A DNA stretch of 64,000 nucleotides, from the NCBI RefSeq assembly GCF_019426345.1, contig NZ_JAHLLW010000019.1, positions 20,538 through 84,537 on the forward strand. Direction: 5' to 3'. Origin of the DNA: Marinomonas lutimaris. Lineage in GTDB: Bacteria; Pseudomonadota; Gammaproteobacteria; Pseudomonadales; Marinomonadaceae. The position numbers and the translations under genes were made by a program. Of this stretch, positions 1-8,939 are shown one piece after another (position 1 is the stretch's first letter; each line of letters starts with the position of its first letter). The notes beneath the pieces are model-generated. The model was not told where the DNA came from, did not search any database, and saw only the letters and a program-made list of their open reading frames with translations.

Positions 1-1217
1 CTACAGACTATGGCTATGAAGGCGCTGGTAAGGGCTTCGGCATTCGCTTTTGCCACTACTTAGAATCACAGAAAACCACCAAAGCATTGACTCTGCAGCA
101 GCTGACGTTAAGCCAACCCATTCGATGGGGGGGAAATGACCCACTCGAAAACTGGATCAATGATTGCTTCTTTTTAGCAACGCCTGAACCTAGCTCTGAA
201 ATATCAAATAGTGTTGATAAAGACATAATTAAGCAGACTGAATTTAAACAGCTTGCTGGAGCAGATTGGTTAGAGAACGCAAACTTGCTCGCCGATACTT
301 TTCAACTATTGGTCAGTGCCCATTATCAAACCTCACCTGACAACTTGCGCTGGGTGTTAGACGATCCTTCTGTATCGACCTACATTTCTACCTTAGGAAA
401 CAAAACGCAAAGCGTTACCGTTATTACTGAAGAAGGCAACCTGCCAAACGCACTCTGCCAAGAAGTCATGCAAGGAAAACGTAGACCAAGAGGCCATTTA
501 GTGCCGCAATCTCTGCTTGCTCACGAAGGCATCGAAAACGCTGGGCAGTACTGTTACTGGCGTATTAGCCGAATTGCGACCGAGCAAAGCCAACAAAATA
601 AAGGTTTGGCTAGTCAACTACTTACGCATATAGAAAAAGAAGCCAATGACCATTGCGACTTTCTATGCACAAGTTTTGCAGCGACTCCCGATGTCGTATC
701 ATTTTGGCTAAAGAATGGTTACTTACCCATTCGTTTAGGAACAAGCAAAGACCAAGCCAGTGGCAGCTACTCTTTGATGATGGTAAAACCAATGACAGAA
801 CATGCGACTAAGTTAGCTGTCGCATGGCAGGCTCGTTTTATCGAACAATTTCTACTTAACTTGCTACTACAATATGCCGACTTATCCACCGATTTGGTTA
901 TGCTTATTTTAGGTCAAAAGCATTATCAACAAAACGAACTTCCAGCACTCGCTCAGCTGTCACAAAAAGATCTGCAAGATATAGCGCTATTTGTAGAGCA
1001 TCATCGTCAACTTGACAGTATCCGCTCAGTTTTCCTCAAGGCGACACTGTCTCTTGCCTTAACTAGCAAGTTAACGTCTCACGACCCAACGCATCGACTA
1101 TTAATAGAAGCCGCTTTAGGCCGTAATACCGATCAGACTCGCCAAAAAGCGCAATTATCTGGCAAAAAAGCCATGCACCAAACCTTCAAAAGACTTTTAG
1201 CACAAACTCTCAAGTAA
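1..1217 (+). CDS. tmcA: tRNA(Met) cytidine acetyltransferase TmcA, 3' part (5' end outside window)
   Basis: TmcA makes N4-acetylcytidine at the wobble position of elongator tRNA-Met, using ATP and acetyl-CoA. The frame is open to the left edge (codons start at base 3). The first residues, DYGYEGAGKGFGIRF then LTLQQ..PIRWG, match the end of the helicase domain and the linker of TmcA. A GNAT acetyltransferase domain follows, with the acetyl-CoA loop QQNKGLASQLL and the motif FWLKNGYLPIRLG. The last third is the helical tRNA-binding tail. The TTG at 87 is not the start, because homology continues upstream of it. The ATPase/helicase domain lies outside the window. The product is cytoplasmic. The next gene starts 270 bp downstream and is unrelated. 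Confidence 0.93.
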   Translation, partial: TDYGYEGAGKGFGIRFCHYLESQKTTKALTLQQLTLSQPIRWGGNDPLENWINDCFFLATPEPSSEISNSVDKDIIKQTEFKQLAGADWLENANLLADTFQLLVSAHYQTSPDNLRWVLDDPSVSTYISTLGNKTQSVTVITEEGNLPNALCQEVMQGKRRPRGHLVPQSLLAHEGIENAGQYCYWRISRIATEQSQQNKGLASQLLTHIEKEANDHCDFLCTSFAATPDVVSFWLKNGYLPIRLGTSKDQASGSYSLMMVKPMTEHATKLAVAWQARFIEQFLLNLLLQYADLSTDLVMLILGQKHYQQNELPALAQLSQKDLQDIALFVEHHRQLDSIRSVFLKATLSLALTSKLTSHDPTHRLLIEAALGRNTDQTRQKAQLSGKKAMHQTFKRLLAQTLK

Positions 1218-1356
1218 AAATGGGTGATTAACCACCCATTAAGAATTTACCCATGTGTGTAATCCCCCCTATTAAATCACCAGCATAAAGTATTAAGCAA
1301 ACCCACAAAATAAAATTATTGTTAAAAATCAATAATTTAATAAAAACATAAAGACT

Positions 1357-1372
1357 TGGCATAGATTGTGTA
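1357..1372 (+). promoter_or_regulatory. candidate sigma54 (-24/-12) promoter for dctPQM
   Basis: TTGGCATAGATTGTGTA resembles the sigma54 consensus TGGCAC-N5-TTGC: the -24 box TGGCA is intact, but the -12 GC is GT. It lies about 115 bp before dctP. The window encodes a DctB/DctD pair, and DctD is a sigma54 activator, so a promoter of this class is expected here. The imperfect -12 element keeps this tentative. Confidence 0.35.
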
Positions 1373-1418
1373 AACAGTATGGATAGCACCACCTGTTTTG
1401 CTTTGTCTGCCGCTGATG

Positions 1419-1450
1419 AAAAATCAGAAAAAATCAGGCTAAAAATCAGG
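1419..1450 (+). repeat. three short direct repeats AAAAATCAG before dctP
   Basis: AAAAATCAG(G) occurs three times in a row, starting near 1419, 1429 and 1441, so the copies sit roughly one helical turn apart. They lie between the candidate sigma54 promoter and the dctP start, in the 270 bp gap (1218-1487) that otherwise holds only AT-rich sequence. The position would fit an operator or a leader element. No protein is assigned. Confidence 0.4.
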
Positions 1451-1487
1451 TAAACAATAATAATTCAGTTTTTGGAGTCTTATAAAA

Positions 1488-2480
1488 ATGAAAAAAATCA
1501 GCCTTGCTCTAACATCTTTAGCAGTTGCTCTTTCTGCTAGCACAGCGATTGCAAACTGTGATCCAGGTGAGCGTGTTGTCAAATTCAGCCACGTAACAGG
1601 TGGTACGACTCACCCTAAAGTGGTTGCAGCGAATAACTTCGCAGAACGTGTAAACAAAGAAATGAATGGTAAATTGTGTGTTGAGGTTTTCCCTAACTCC
1701 ACGCTATTTGGTGATTCAAAAGAACTTGAAGCCTTACTTTTAGGCGACGTGCAACTGCTTGCTCCATCTCTTTCTAAGTTCGGTTCTTACACTGATAAAT
1801 ATGGCGTGTTTGACCTTCCTTTCATCTTTAAAGACATGGACCATGCTATCCGCTTCACCAAAACACCTGAAGGCAAAAAACTGCTTACCGAAATGGATGA
1901 TTACGCAGGCTTTGTTGGTTTAGGTTACTGGATGTCTGGTATGAAATACTTTTCTGCCAACAAACCACTTTTGGTTCCTAGCGATGCCAAAGGGTTGAAA
2001 TTCCGTGTACAAACGTCTGATGTTGCAAAACAAATGATCGCGGCGATGGGCGCGTCTCCTCAAGCAATGGCGTTCTCTGAAGTATACGGCGCCTTGCAAA
2101 CTGGCGTTGTAGATGGTCAAGAAAACACTTGGTCAAACATCTACACGAAAAAATTCTACGAAGTTCAAGACAGCACAACCGATACTAACCATCAGTTGTT
2201 GGCTTACTTGTTCATGACGTCTTCTGAATTCTTAAAGAGCTTATCTCCGGAAGACCGCGCTCAATTCACTCAAATTGCGGATGAAGTTACACAAGAAGCT
2301 AACTTGAGTGTTAAAGCTGCGGAAGAAGAAAACCGTCAAAACATTCTTAAAGCTGGCGGTAAGATAAATACGCTTACTCCAGAGCAACGCAAAGAATGGG
2401 TCGACACAATGAAGCCTGTTTGGAAGCAATTTGAAAGCTACATCGGTAAAGATTTGATTAACGCTGCTGCTGGCGCGTAA
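1488..2480 (+). CDS. dctP: TRAP transporter periplasmic solute-binding protein DctP, C4-dicarboxylate type
   Basis: This is the periplasmic receptor of a tripartite (TRAP) transporter that delivers C4-dicarboxylates such as succinate, fumarate or malate to DctQM. It has 330 residues, normal for the family. A Sec signal peptide covers about residues 1-22 (cleavage after AIA). The mature start is NCDPGE, and C24 and C64 could form a disulfide. The motifs FSHVTGG, VFPNSTLFGD and GLKFRVQ (R173, the carboxylate-binding arginine position in DctP proteins) are visible. GGAG lies 10 bases before the ATG. It is the first gene of dctP-dctQ-dctM. The substrate is inferred from resemblance to DctP proteins; a related organic acid is possible. 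Confidence 0.88.
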   Translation: MKKISLALTSLAVALSASTAIANCDPGERVVKFSHVTGGTTHPKVVAANNFAERVNKEMNGKLCVEVFPNSTLFGDSKELEALLLGDVQLLAPSLSKFGSYTDKYGVFDLPFIFKDMDHAIRFTKTPEGKKLLTEMDDYAGFVGLGYWMSGMKYFSANKPLLVPSDAKGLKFRVQTSDVAKQMIAAMGASPQAMAFSEVYGALQTGVVDGQENTWSNIYTKKFYEVQDSTTDTNHQLLAYLFMTSSEFLKSLSPEDRAQFTQIADEVTQEANLSVKAAEEENRQNILKAGGKINTLTPEQRKEWVDTMKPVWKQFESYIGKDLINAAAGA

Positions 2481-2648
2481 TCCATTTTTATCCCGCAGTG
2501 AGCTGATCTTAACGGGTCAGCTCTTGTGGTTTTATCCTGTGCTTTCTTGATCCGCAATCTCTCTTCTGCGATTGACCCTAGAACCTACAAGACTCGCCAC
2601 AAAGCTGCACTTTAACTTGTTCTGGTCCACTTAGTTAAGGAGACCCCC

Positions 2649-3326
2649 ATGGCACATTGGCCGCATCTTTACTTACTTATTTTTATTATTGTTCTTTGGC
2701 TATTAGAGAAACGCTTCCCCAAAGTCATGGAACGAGCTGAAGAAAACCTACTGATCATCGTTATTTCCTCCATCATGGCGGTATCGTTCGGACAGGTTAT
2801 TGCTCGTTATGGGTTTAACACTGGTTGGGACGCTGCGCTTGAATTCAATACAGTCGCCTTCTCTTGGTTGATTCTATTAGGCATGAGTTACGGTATCAAA
2901 ACGGGCCTTCACCTGGGCGTCGACATTGTTCTCAATGCCGTACCAAAACGCATCACCAAAGCCTTGTCTTTATTCGGTGCTGCAGCGGCCATGCTTTACG
3001 GACTTATCCTTCTCGACTCTACTTGGTTGGCAATGCTTGGAGTAGACGTTAGCGGTGGTGCAATCGAATACTGGCTGAAGATGTTCAAAATTGGCATAGG
3101 TTCAGAAGAACTTCGTTACCCTGAATTTGTACAAGAAATGTTTGGTTTACGCCCTCGCGTTCACCGCTGGATTGTTCTTGTTATCCTGCCAATCAGCTTG
3201 GCTCTACTTTCTTATCGTTCTTTGCAAGCATTCATCGATATTGCCCGCGGTAAACGCGACATGTTGATCAGTGGCCATGAGGCACAAGATCTTGTTAAAG
3301 AAAACCAAAACGTCTTGAAAGACTAG
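2649..3326 (+). CDS. dctQ: TRAP transporter small permease DctQ
   Basis: This is the small membrane subunit of the TRAP transporter, which pairs with DctM in the cytoplasmic membrane. It has 225 residues, with hydrophobic segments near residues 5-20, 32-50, 70-88, 103-122 and 175-192. That is more than the four helices of a minimal DctQ, and a hydrophilic loop lies between about 125 and 170. The start ATG has AAGGAG six bases upstream. It follows dctP by 168 bp and precedes dctM by 15 bp, so the three genes very likely share a transcript. The N-terminal extra helix and the loop parallel the enlarged DctM next door. Confidence 0.87.
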   Translation: MAHWPHLYLLIFIIVLWLLEKRFPKVMERAEENLLIIVISSIMAVSFGQVIARYGFNTGWDAALEFNTVAFSWLILLGMSYGIKTGLHLGVDIVLNAVPKRITKALSLFGAAAAMLYGLILLDSTWLAMLGVDVSGGAIEYWLKMFKIGIGSEELRYPEFVQEMFGLRPRVHRWIVLVILPISLALLSYRSLQAFIDIARGKRDMLISGHEAQDLVKENQNVLKD

Positions 3327-3341
3327 CGCAGGAGCGTCATT

Positions 3342-4955
3342 GTGGAATCACTTATTCTATTTTCATTGGTAATCGTCCTGCTATTTGTCGGTTTACCCGT
3401 TGGTATTTGTTTGGGCTTGTCGTCCATACTATTTATTACCTTTTTCTCACACGACTCTTTGTCGTCTGTGGCTATTTCTCTGTTTGGGGCTGGTCAGCAT
3501 TATACTTTGTTGGCTATCCCGTTTTTCATCATTGCATCGTCCTACATGTCGACTGGCGGCGTAGCGAAGCGTTTGATTAACTTTGCGATTGCCAGTGTTG
3601 GTCACTTCCGTGGTGGCTTGGCAATGGCATCGGTATTGGCTTGTATGATGTTCGCCGCCTTATCTGGATCTTCTCCAGCAACGGTTGTGGCTATCGGCAC
3701 TATTGCCATTGCTGGTATGACTCAAGTGGGTTACTCAAAAGAATTTGCAGCAGGTATCATTGCCAACGCAGGTACTTTGGGGATTTTGATTCCGCCTTCT
3801 ATCGTAATGGTGGTGTATGCCGCATCCGTTGACGTGTCTGTTGGTCGTATGTTCTTGGCGGGGGTTATCCCGGGCTTGATGGCTGGTGGTATGTTGATGT
3901 TAGCAATTTATGTGGTTGCACGTATCAAAAAACTACCCGCTGAAGAATGGAAAGGCTTTGGCAACTTAGTTCGTGGTGGTAAAGAAGCAGGCTGGGGCTT
4001 GTTCCTTGTCGTGATCATCATGGGTGGTATTTATGGTGGTGTATTCACGCCAACAGAAGCCGCTGTTGTCGCTGCTGTTTACTCTATGTTTATCGCTTTG
4101 TTTGTTTACCGCGACATGGGTCCATTAAAAGGCAAAACATGGACGAACGACAACGATGCTCCGCACGCTCGTGTTGGTTTTAACGGTACGGTTTATGGCG
4201 TGTCTTTCTTCCTAGTATGGGAAATCATGTCATTCTTTATCTTCGCAGACAGCGAAACGGTGACTGGTGGTGATCGCGCACTTTGGGGTGCGATTATGTC
4301 CGTTGTCTTGGCTATTTTCTATGTTTATAAGCGCTCTAGCAAAATAGAAGAATCTGTCGGTGCTTGTTTGGCTGCTGGCGTACCTATTTGGGGCCGTAAT
4401 TTGTCCATGATGCTACGTGGCTTTTTCCCTTCTTTGTTTGGTGAAGAATCTCGTAAGGTAATGCTTGAAGGCACAAAAACAACCATCATGCTGATGTTTA
4501 TCATCGCCAACGCATTGTTGTTTGCTCACACCTTATCTGCTGAACGCATTCCACAAATGATCACTGAGTGGATGCTTGGTGTTGGTTTTAACTGGTTCAC
4601 TTTCCTCATCGCAGTAAATATCTTATTGTTGATCGGCGGTCAGTTCATGGAACCATCTGGTCTATTGGTTATTGTAGCGCCAGTGGTATTCCCGATTGCC
4701 ATGGAGCTAGGGGTTGATCCAATTCACCTTGGTATCATCATGGTCGTAAACATGGAAATCGGTATGATCACACCGCCAATTGGTTTAAACCTGTTTGTTA
4801 CATCCGGTATTACAGGTATGAGCTTGGCCCGTGTAGTGAAAGCCGCTATGCCGTTTGTATTGGTATTAATGGTGTTCTTGGTGATGGTAACTTACATTCC
4901 TGCACTATCTACTGCGTTACCGTACAGCATCATGGGGCCAGAAATCGTTCAATAA
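3342..4955 (+). CDS. dctM: TRAP transporter large permease DctM, enlarged form
   Basis: This is the large, sodium-coupled transport subunit of the TRAP system. The N-terminal part (LAIPFFIIASSYMSTGG, SGSSPATVVAIGTIAIAGM, LGILIPPSIVMVVYA) and the C-terminal part (LLIGGQFMEPSGLLVI, GMITPPIGLNLFVTSGI) are typical DctM sequence. It is 537 residues long against about 430 for most family members, and the second TRAP operon here has a 428-residue DctM. The excess lies between residues about 255 and 370, with two more hydrophobic helices and a charged loop. The start is GTG at 3342, 15 bp after dctQ. A terminator follows at 4989-5011. Confidence 0.88.
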   Translation: MESLILFSLVIVLLFVGLPVGICLGLSSILFITFFSHDSLSSVAISLFGAGQHYTLLAIPFFIIASSYMSTGGVAKRLINFAIASVGHFRGGLAMASVLACMMFAALSGSSPATVVAIGTIAIAGMTQVGYSKEFAAGIIANAGTLGILIPPSIVMVVYAASVDVSVGRMFLAGVIPGLMAGGMLMLAIYVVARIKKLPAEEWKGFGNLVRGGKEAGWGLFLVVIIMGGIYGGVFTPTEAAVVAAVYSMFIALFVYRDMGPLKGKTWTNDNDAPHARVGFNGTVYGVSFFLVWEIMSFFIFADSETVTGGDRALWGAIMSVVLAIFYVYKRSSKIEESVGACLAAGVPIWGRNLSMMLRGFFPSLFGEESRKVMLEGTKTTIMLMFIIANALLFAHTLSAERIPQMITEWMLGVGFNWFTFLIAVNILLLIGGQFMEPSGLLVIVAPVVFPIAMELGVDPIHLGIIMVVNMEIGMITPPIGLNLFVTSGITGMSLARVVKAAMPFVLVLMVFLVMVTYIPALSTALPYSIMGPEIVQ

Positions 4956-4988
4956 CAATTTCTACCTCAATACAGAAAATCAAGTTTA

Positions 4989-5011
4989 GCGCCCCTCGGG
5001 GCGTTTTTTTT
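4989..5011 (+). terminator. rho-independent terminator of dctPQM
   Basis: The stem CGCCC/GGGCG with the loop CTCG is followed by eight T. It starts about 35 bp after the dctM stop. Confidence 0.9.
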
Positions 5012-5075
5012 GCGTTGTTAACTATAAAGAGCGCTATAAAAAACGTGATAAAGAATGCACGATAGATAAATTAGA

Positions 5076-5116
5076 CGCTCAATATCCCCCCATAATATTG
5101 GGGTGAACATTGAGCG
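5076..5116. repeat. long imperfect hairpin between convergent dctM and udh
   Basis: CGCTCAAT (5076-5083) pairs perfectly with ATTGAGCG (5109-5116). Inside, CCCC (about 5088-5091) pairs with GGGG (5100-5103) across an AT-rich loop. There is no T run on either side, so it is not a standard terminator. It may end or protect the udh transcript, or be a dispersed palindromic element. Confidence 0.55.
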
Positions 5117-5191
5117 ACTAAGGATAGGGAAAGCAGGATTTAACAGACAATCAGATAGGTCGAGGTATTACTAAGTTATTCGCCTTCGAAA

Positions 5192-5989
5192 TCATTTATC
5201 TTCAAAGTGACCTGCCGTCGCAAAGACACCACCTTGGTAAAGCAACACAGGATCATCTGTAGGTAAAAGGGGATCATTGCGCAATACCTCCTCTTCAAAA
5301 TCAGCCGAAGAATCTTTCGGCTGCCATCCGATAAAGTTAGCATGGCTATTATCCCACCATGACCAAGGGTTATCAGACGCACCGTAAATAATCGTACAGC
5401 CCAGTCGATTTACTGCGTATACTTTTTTTATCAACCCAGCCAGATCACCTTCACTTAACCAAGTTGATAACATGCGACGATTCACTGGTTTCGGCAAACA
5501 GCTGCCAATTCGAACCAAGGCAGATTCAATTCCGAACTTATCAAAGTGATATTGAGCGATTAATTCACCGAAGCCTTTTGAAACACCATATAAGCTATCA
5601 GGGCGCATTGGGCTTTTATCATCCAAACGCTCTTCACGAGAATGAAAGCCAACAAGATGATTTGAACTAGCAAAAACAATCCGCTTCACGCCCTGCTGAC
5701 GAGCCGCTTCATAAATATGGTAAACGCCTTTGAGGTTACCATTCATGATACTTTCAAAGGTCCCCTCAACAGACACACCACCTAGATGAATAATGCCATC
5801 ACAACCTTTTACAAGCTCTAAAACTGACTCCAAATCCCCTAAATCGCAAGCCACAAAAGACTCGCCTTTATTTAAATCCTTGATCGGCACGATATCGGAC
5901 AACACAAGCTCTTCGGCCCAGCCTGCTAACGCTTTTCGCATTGCCGAGCCAAGAGTGCCAGCGGCCCCCGTTAATAAAACACGTTTCAT
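5192..5989 (-). CDS. udh: uronate dehydrogenase (NAD-dependent)
   Basis: This enzyme oxidises D-glucuronate or D-galacturonate to the aldaric acid lactone with NAD+, the first step of oxidative uronate breakdown. With the ATG at 5989 it has 265 residues, the length of Agrobacterium Udh. It is an extended SDR with TGAAGTLGS (residues 7-15) for NAD binding, HLGG, FASSNH, the catalytic pair Y134/K138 (YGVSK), ALVRIGSC and WWDNSHANFIGW, all as in Udh. I chose the ATG at 5989 because AGGAG lies just upstream; an in-frame start at 6025 would add 12 residues without homology. It is the last gene of the TRAP operon, 25 bp after dctM. Confidence 0.9.
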   Translation of the reverse strand: MKRVLLTGAAGTLGSAMRKALAGWAEELVLSDIVPIKDLNKGESFVACDLGDLESVLELVKGCDGIIHLGGVSVEGTFESIMNGNLKGVYHIYEAARQQGVKRIVFASSNHLVGFHSREERLDDKSPMRPDSLYGVSKGFGELIAQYHFDKFGIESALVRIGSCLPKPVNRRMLSTWLSEGDLAGLIKKVYAVNRLGCTIIYGASDNPWSWWDNSHANFIGWQPKDSSADFEEEVLRNDPLLPTDDPVLLYQGGVFATAGHFEDK

Positions 5990-6014
5990 TGATAACTCCT
6001 CAACTCTTTGATCT

Positions 6015-7301
6015 TTAAAGACCATTAATCCAATTAGGTAAGGTCATAGATACTGCTGGAACAAAAGTCACTAGCATTAGGGCCGCTAAAATCGCCAAAT
6101 AAAATGGCCAAATGGTTTTAACCGCTTTTTGGATCGACACACCACCAATCGCACAGCCGACGAATAGACATCCACCAACCGGAGGCGTACATAGCCCTAA
6201 TCCTAAATTCATCATCAACATCACACCAAAGTGAATAGGATCCATGCCAAGGCCAAGCGCGACAGGTAAAAAGATAGGTGTACAGATTAAAATCAGTGCT
6301 GCCATGTCCATTATCATGCCCAGTAAAAGCAGGATAAGATTCATCATCAGCAAGATAACAATAGGATTATCAGAAATAGACGTCAGTGTTGTCGCCAGCA
6401 CTTTTGGCACTTCATACAAGGCCAACATGTAACCAAATGCAGATGCACAGCCGACTAGAATCATGACCAGCCCTGTTGTTCTTACAGAGCGCACCACGGC
6501 AATCCAAAAGTCTCTAAGACTTAAAGATCGATACACAAATCCTGTAATAATAATGGCGTATATCGCACCAATAGCACCGGATTCGGTAACCGTAAACACA
6601 CCAGACAATGCGCCACCAACCACGATAATTGCCGTAATTAAACCTGGGAAAGAAGCTAAAAAAGCAAAGAAGATCACCTTATAACCCGCAAATTCTTCGG
6701 TTGGAAAATTCTTACGAATCGCAATCCAACGCGCCACCAACCCCAAGAAAAAGCACATCAAAATCCCAGGTATAACACCAGCCATAAATAAGCTAGCAAC
6801 CGACATTCCACCACCAGCGGCTACAACATACAAAATCATATTGTGACTTGGCGGAATCATAATGCCAGCAATCGAAGAAGTGACCGTTACGTTAACAGCA
6901 TAATCATCATCGTAACCTTTCTCTTTCATCACTGGGATTAACAAAGACCCTAATGCAGAAACATCCGCAACAGCAGAACCAGAAATGCCACCAAACAACA
7001 TGCTTGAGAACACATTCACCTGACCTAAACCACCACGCATCCAGCCGACAGCCGAGGAAGCAAGACGAATCAAACGCGCCGCAATACCGCCATGCAACAT
7101 TAGCTCACCGGCAAAAATAAAAAACGGAATCGCAAGCAAAGAAAAGGTAGAGGTTCCAGCTACAATACGCTGAAAGCCAATCATTAAAGGCAAGCCTTCA
7201 TACCAAAAAGCCGAGATAGCAGCCATCCCTAAAGCAAACGCGACAGGAACACCAATGAAAGTTAGTAATGCAAACAAACCAAGTAAAATAGCCAGTCCCA
7301 T
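6015..7301 (-). CDS. TRAP transporter large permease (uronate-type operon)
   Basis: This is the DctM-family transport subunit, 428 residues, the usual size. Visible motifs are LAIPFFIFAGELMLHGGIA, FGGISGSAVADVSALGSLLIPVM, GIMIPPSHNMILY and a C-terminal GLCTPPVGGCLFVGCAIGG. It has about 12 hydrophobic segments. The start lies one base after the dctQ stop (TAACATG), with GGGGATC as ribosome site, so the two are translationally coupled. Location between dctQ and udh points to hexuronate uptake. The other TRAP system in this window is clearly distinct in sequence and length. Confidence 0.9.
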   Translation of the reverse strand: MGLAILLGLFALLTFIGVPVAFALGMAAISAFWYEGLPLMIGFQRIVAGTSTFSLLAIPFFIFAGELMLHGGIAARLIRLASSAVGWMRGGLGQVNVFSSMLFGGISGSAVADVSALGSLLIPVMKEKGYDDDYAVNVTVTSSIAGIMIPPSHNMILYVVAAGGGMSVASLFMAGVIPGILMCFFLGLVARWIAIRKNFPTEEFAGYKVIFFAFLASFPGLITAIIVVGGALSGVFTVTESGAIGAIYAIIITGFVYRSLSLRDFWIAVVRSVRTTGLVMILVGCASAFGYMLALYEVPKVLATTLTSISDNPIVILLMMNLILLLLGMIMDMAALILICTPIFLPVALGLGMDPIHFGVMLMMNLGLGLCTPPVGGCLFVGCAIGGVSIQKAVKTIWPFYLAILAALMLVTFVPAVSMTLPNWINGL

Positions 7302-7302
7302 G

Positions 7303-7872
7303 TTACTGATCCCCTTTTACGTTAGAAGAAAGTGAATCAGTCGTCTCAGACTCAGGTTCTACAATAAACAACGCCACCACACCAATGACGACTCGATAAC
7401 CTGAAAATAGCGATATCAAAACACCACACGCGACAACAGGAAAATAGCGGATTCCATCCGAGATACCTAACAAGGGTACTTTTCGGAACCATGCAAAATC
7501 GACCAGCTCTTTTCCATAAATTGCCATGGTGATACCAAACGTCAGCAATGACAGATCAATAACAATGTTGAGTAATTGATTGGCACGTTTTGGCACACAT
7601 AAAGATAGGATGTCGACACTTAAATGGGTGCGCTCATGAATCCCCACCGCCGCCGCTAAAAACGTGATATTGGTTACCAGCAACAATGCCATTTGCTCTA
7701 CCCAAGTTGGCGTGTCATTCAATACATAACGACCAAATACCAACCAACCAAATGACGCAACAAGAATCACCATAAAAACGCCAGAAAGAACAGTCGCTAA
7801 ATAAGCCAACACATCAAGAAAGGTTTTTACGGGAGTCTGCTTAGAATAGAAAGAATTCATCGACTTACTCAT
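7303..7872 (-). CDS. TRAP transporter small permease (uronate-type operon)
   Basis: This is the DctQ-family small subunit, 189 residues, with four hydrophobic helices (near 28-48, 62-80, 102-122, 142-168) and the typical RYVLNDTPTWVEQMALLLVTNITFLAAAVGIHERTHL region. The ATG at 7872 lacks a strong ribosome site; the in-frame ATG at 7860 is an alternative start. It sits between the solute-binding protein and the large permease and acts with them in the cytoplasmic membrane. Confidence 0.87.
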   Translation of the reverse strand: MSKSMNSFYSKQTPVKTFLDVLAYLATVLSGVFMVILVASFGWLVFGRYVLNDTPTWVEQMALLLVTNITFLAAAVGIHERTHLSVDILSLCVPKRANQLLNIVIDLSLLTFGITMAIYGKELVDFAWFRKVPLLGISDGIRYFPVVACGVLISLFSGYRVVIGVVALFIVEPESETTDSLSSNVKGDQ

Positions 7873-7940
7873 TTTATAAAACCATCAAACTGGACTTATC
7901 CACTATTCAATAGCAGATAAGTCCTCCTAGAAAATTACAA

Positions 7941-8939
7941 TTATTGAGTGTTCTGGATTTGTTCGATAAAGCTTTTTAATGATGGATTGTCTTTTACCGC
8001 TTTGGCATAAACAGGTTTCATTGCATCTTGGAATGCCGATTTGTCTTTGATTTCGTTAAACTTCACACCAGCAGCCAACACTTTTTCACGACTTGCAGCA
8101 TCTCCTTCAGCCCACAACTTACGCTGTAAAACAGAGCTTTCACGCGCAGCCGCTTTGACAGCCTTTTGATCAGCAGCAGATAAGCTATTCCACGCCTTTA
8201 CGTTGACACACAAACATTCAGGAAGAATTAGATGTTCAGTCAAAGAATAGTATTGAGCTACTTCATAATGGTTACTTGTGTCATAAGATGGCCAGTTATT
8301 TTCAGCGCCATCAACGACGCCAGTTTTTAATGACTGATAGACTTCTGAATAAGCCATTGGCGTCGCATTACCACCTAACGCCTCAACCATGCCGACATAT
8401 AATTCATTATTCATGACACGAAATTTTTCACCCTTCATATCAGCAGGCGTTTGAATCGGCTTGACCGTGTTATAAAAAGAACGAGCGCCGCCGTCATACC
8501 AAGCTAAAGAAATAATGCCTTGTTTCGCCATCGCATCACTTAATTGATCGCCAACTGGGCCATCCATAACACGATGCATATGATCAAGATTCTTAAAAAT
8601 AAAGGGTAAAGAGACGACGTTTACTTCTGGAACCGCATCGCCCATTGGACCTAAGTTAAAACCAGCAAATTGCAATCCGCCAACTTGTAACATCTGAATG
8701 GCATCGGACTGACTACCAAGCACACCACCATTGTATACTCGACCACTGACTCGGCCATCAGTAACCTTGTTGGCTTCTTTAATGAAGGATTCCATAGCTA
8801 CCGTAACAGGGTAGCCAGCATTATGAATATTCCACCCTTTCCACTCAGCTTGAGCCACAGAAGAAAAGGTAAAAGCGGATACTGCCGTGGCAAGAGCCAA
8901 GGTAGTAGTGAGAGTTTTTGTGTGAAGCGTTTTTATCAT
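7941..8939 (-). CDS. TRAP transporter solute-binding protein, probably for uronates
   Basis: This is a DctP-family periplasmic receptor of 332 residues. A signal peptide ends near residue 31 (VAQA|E). Family signatures include YNGGVLGSQSDAIQMLQVGGLQF, LPFIFKNLDHMHRVMDG, GEKFRVMNN (carboxylate-contacting arginine), PMAYSEVYQSLKTGVVDGAENN and LPECLCVN. GGAG stands eight bases before the ATG. It is the first gene of a four-gene operon that ends in uronate dehydrogenase. A divergent GntR gene begins 248 bp away. Glucuronate or galacturonate as substrate is an inference from udh. Confidence 0.88.
   Translation of the reverse strand: MIKTLHTKTLTTTLALATAVSAFTFSSVAQAEWKGWNIHNAGYPVTVAMESFIKEANKVTDGRVSGRVYNGGVLGSQSDAIQMLQVGGLQFAGFNLGPMGDAVPEVNVVSLPFIFKNLDHMHRVMDGPVGDQLSDAMAKQGIISLAWYDGGARSFYNTVKPIQTPADMKGEKFRVMNNELYVGMVEALGGNATPMAYSEVYQSLKTGVVDGAENNWPSYDTSNHYEVAQYYSLTEHLILPECLCVNVKAWNSLSAADQKAVKAAARESSVLQRKLWAEGDAASREKVLAAGVKFNEIKDKSAFQDAMKPVYAKAVKDNPSLKSFIEQIQNTQ

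Noticed and set aside
87..89. TTG at 87 as start of the first gene
   Set aside because: Typical TmcA sequence continues in frame upstream to base 3, so the gene begins outside the window.
1380..1410. Possible second sigma54 promoter (CACC...TTTTGC) before dctP
   Set aside because: The GG at -24 is missing at the correct spacing.
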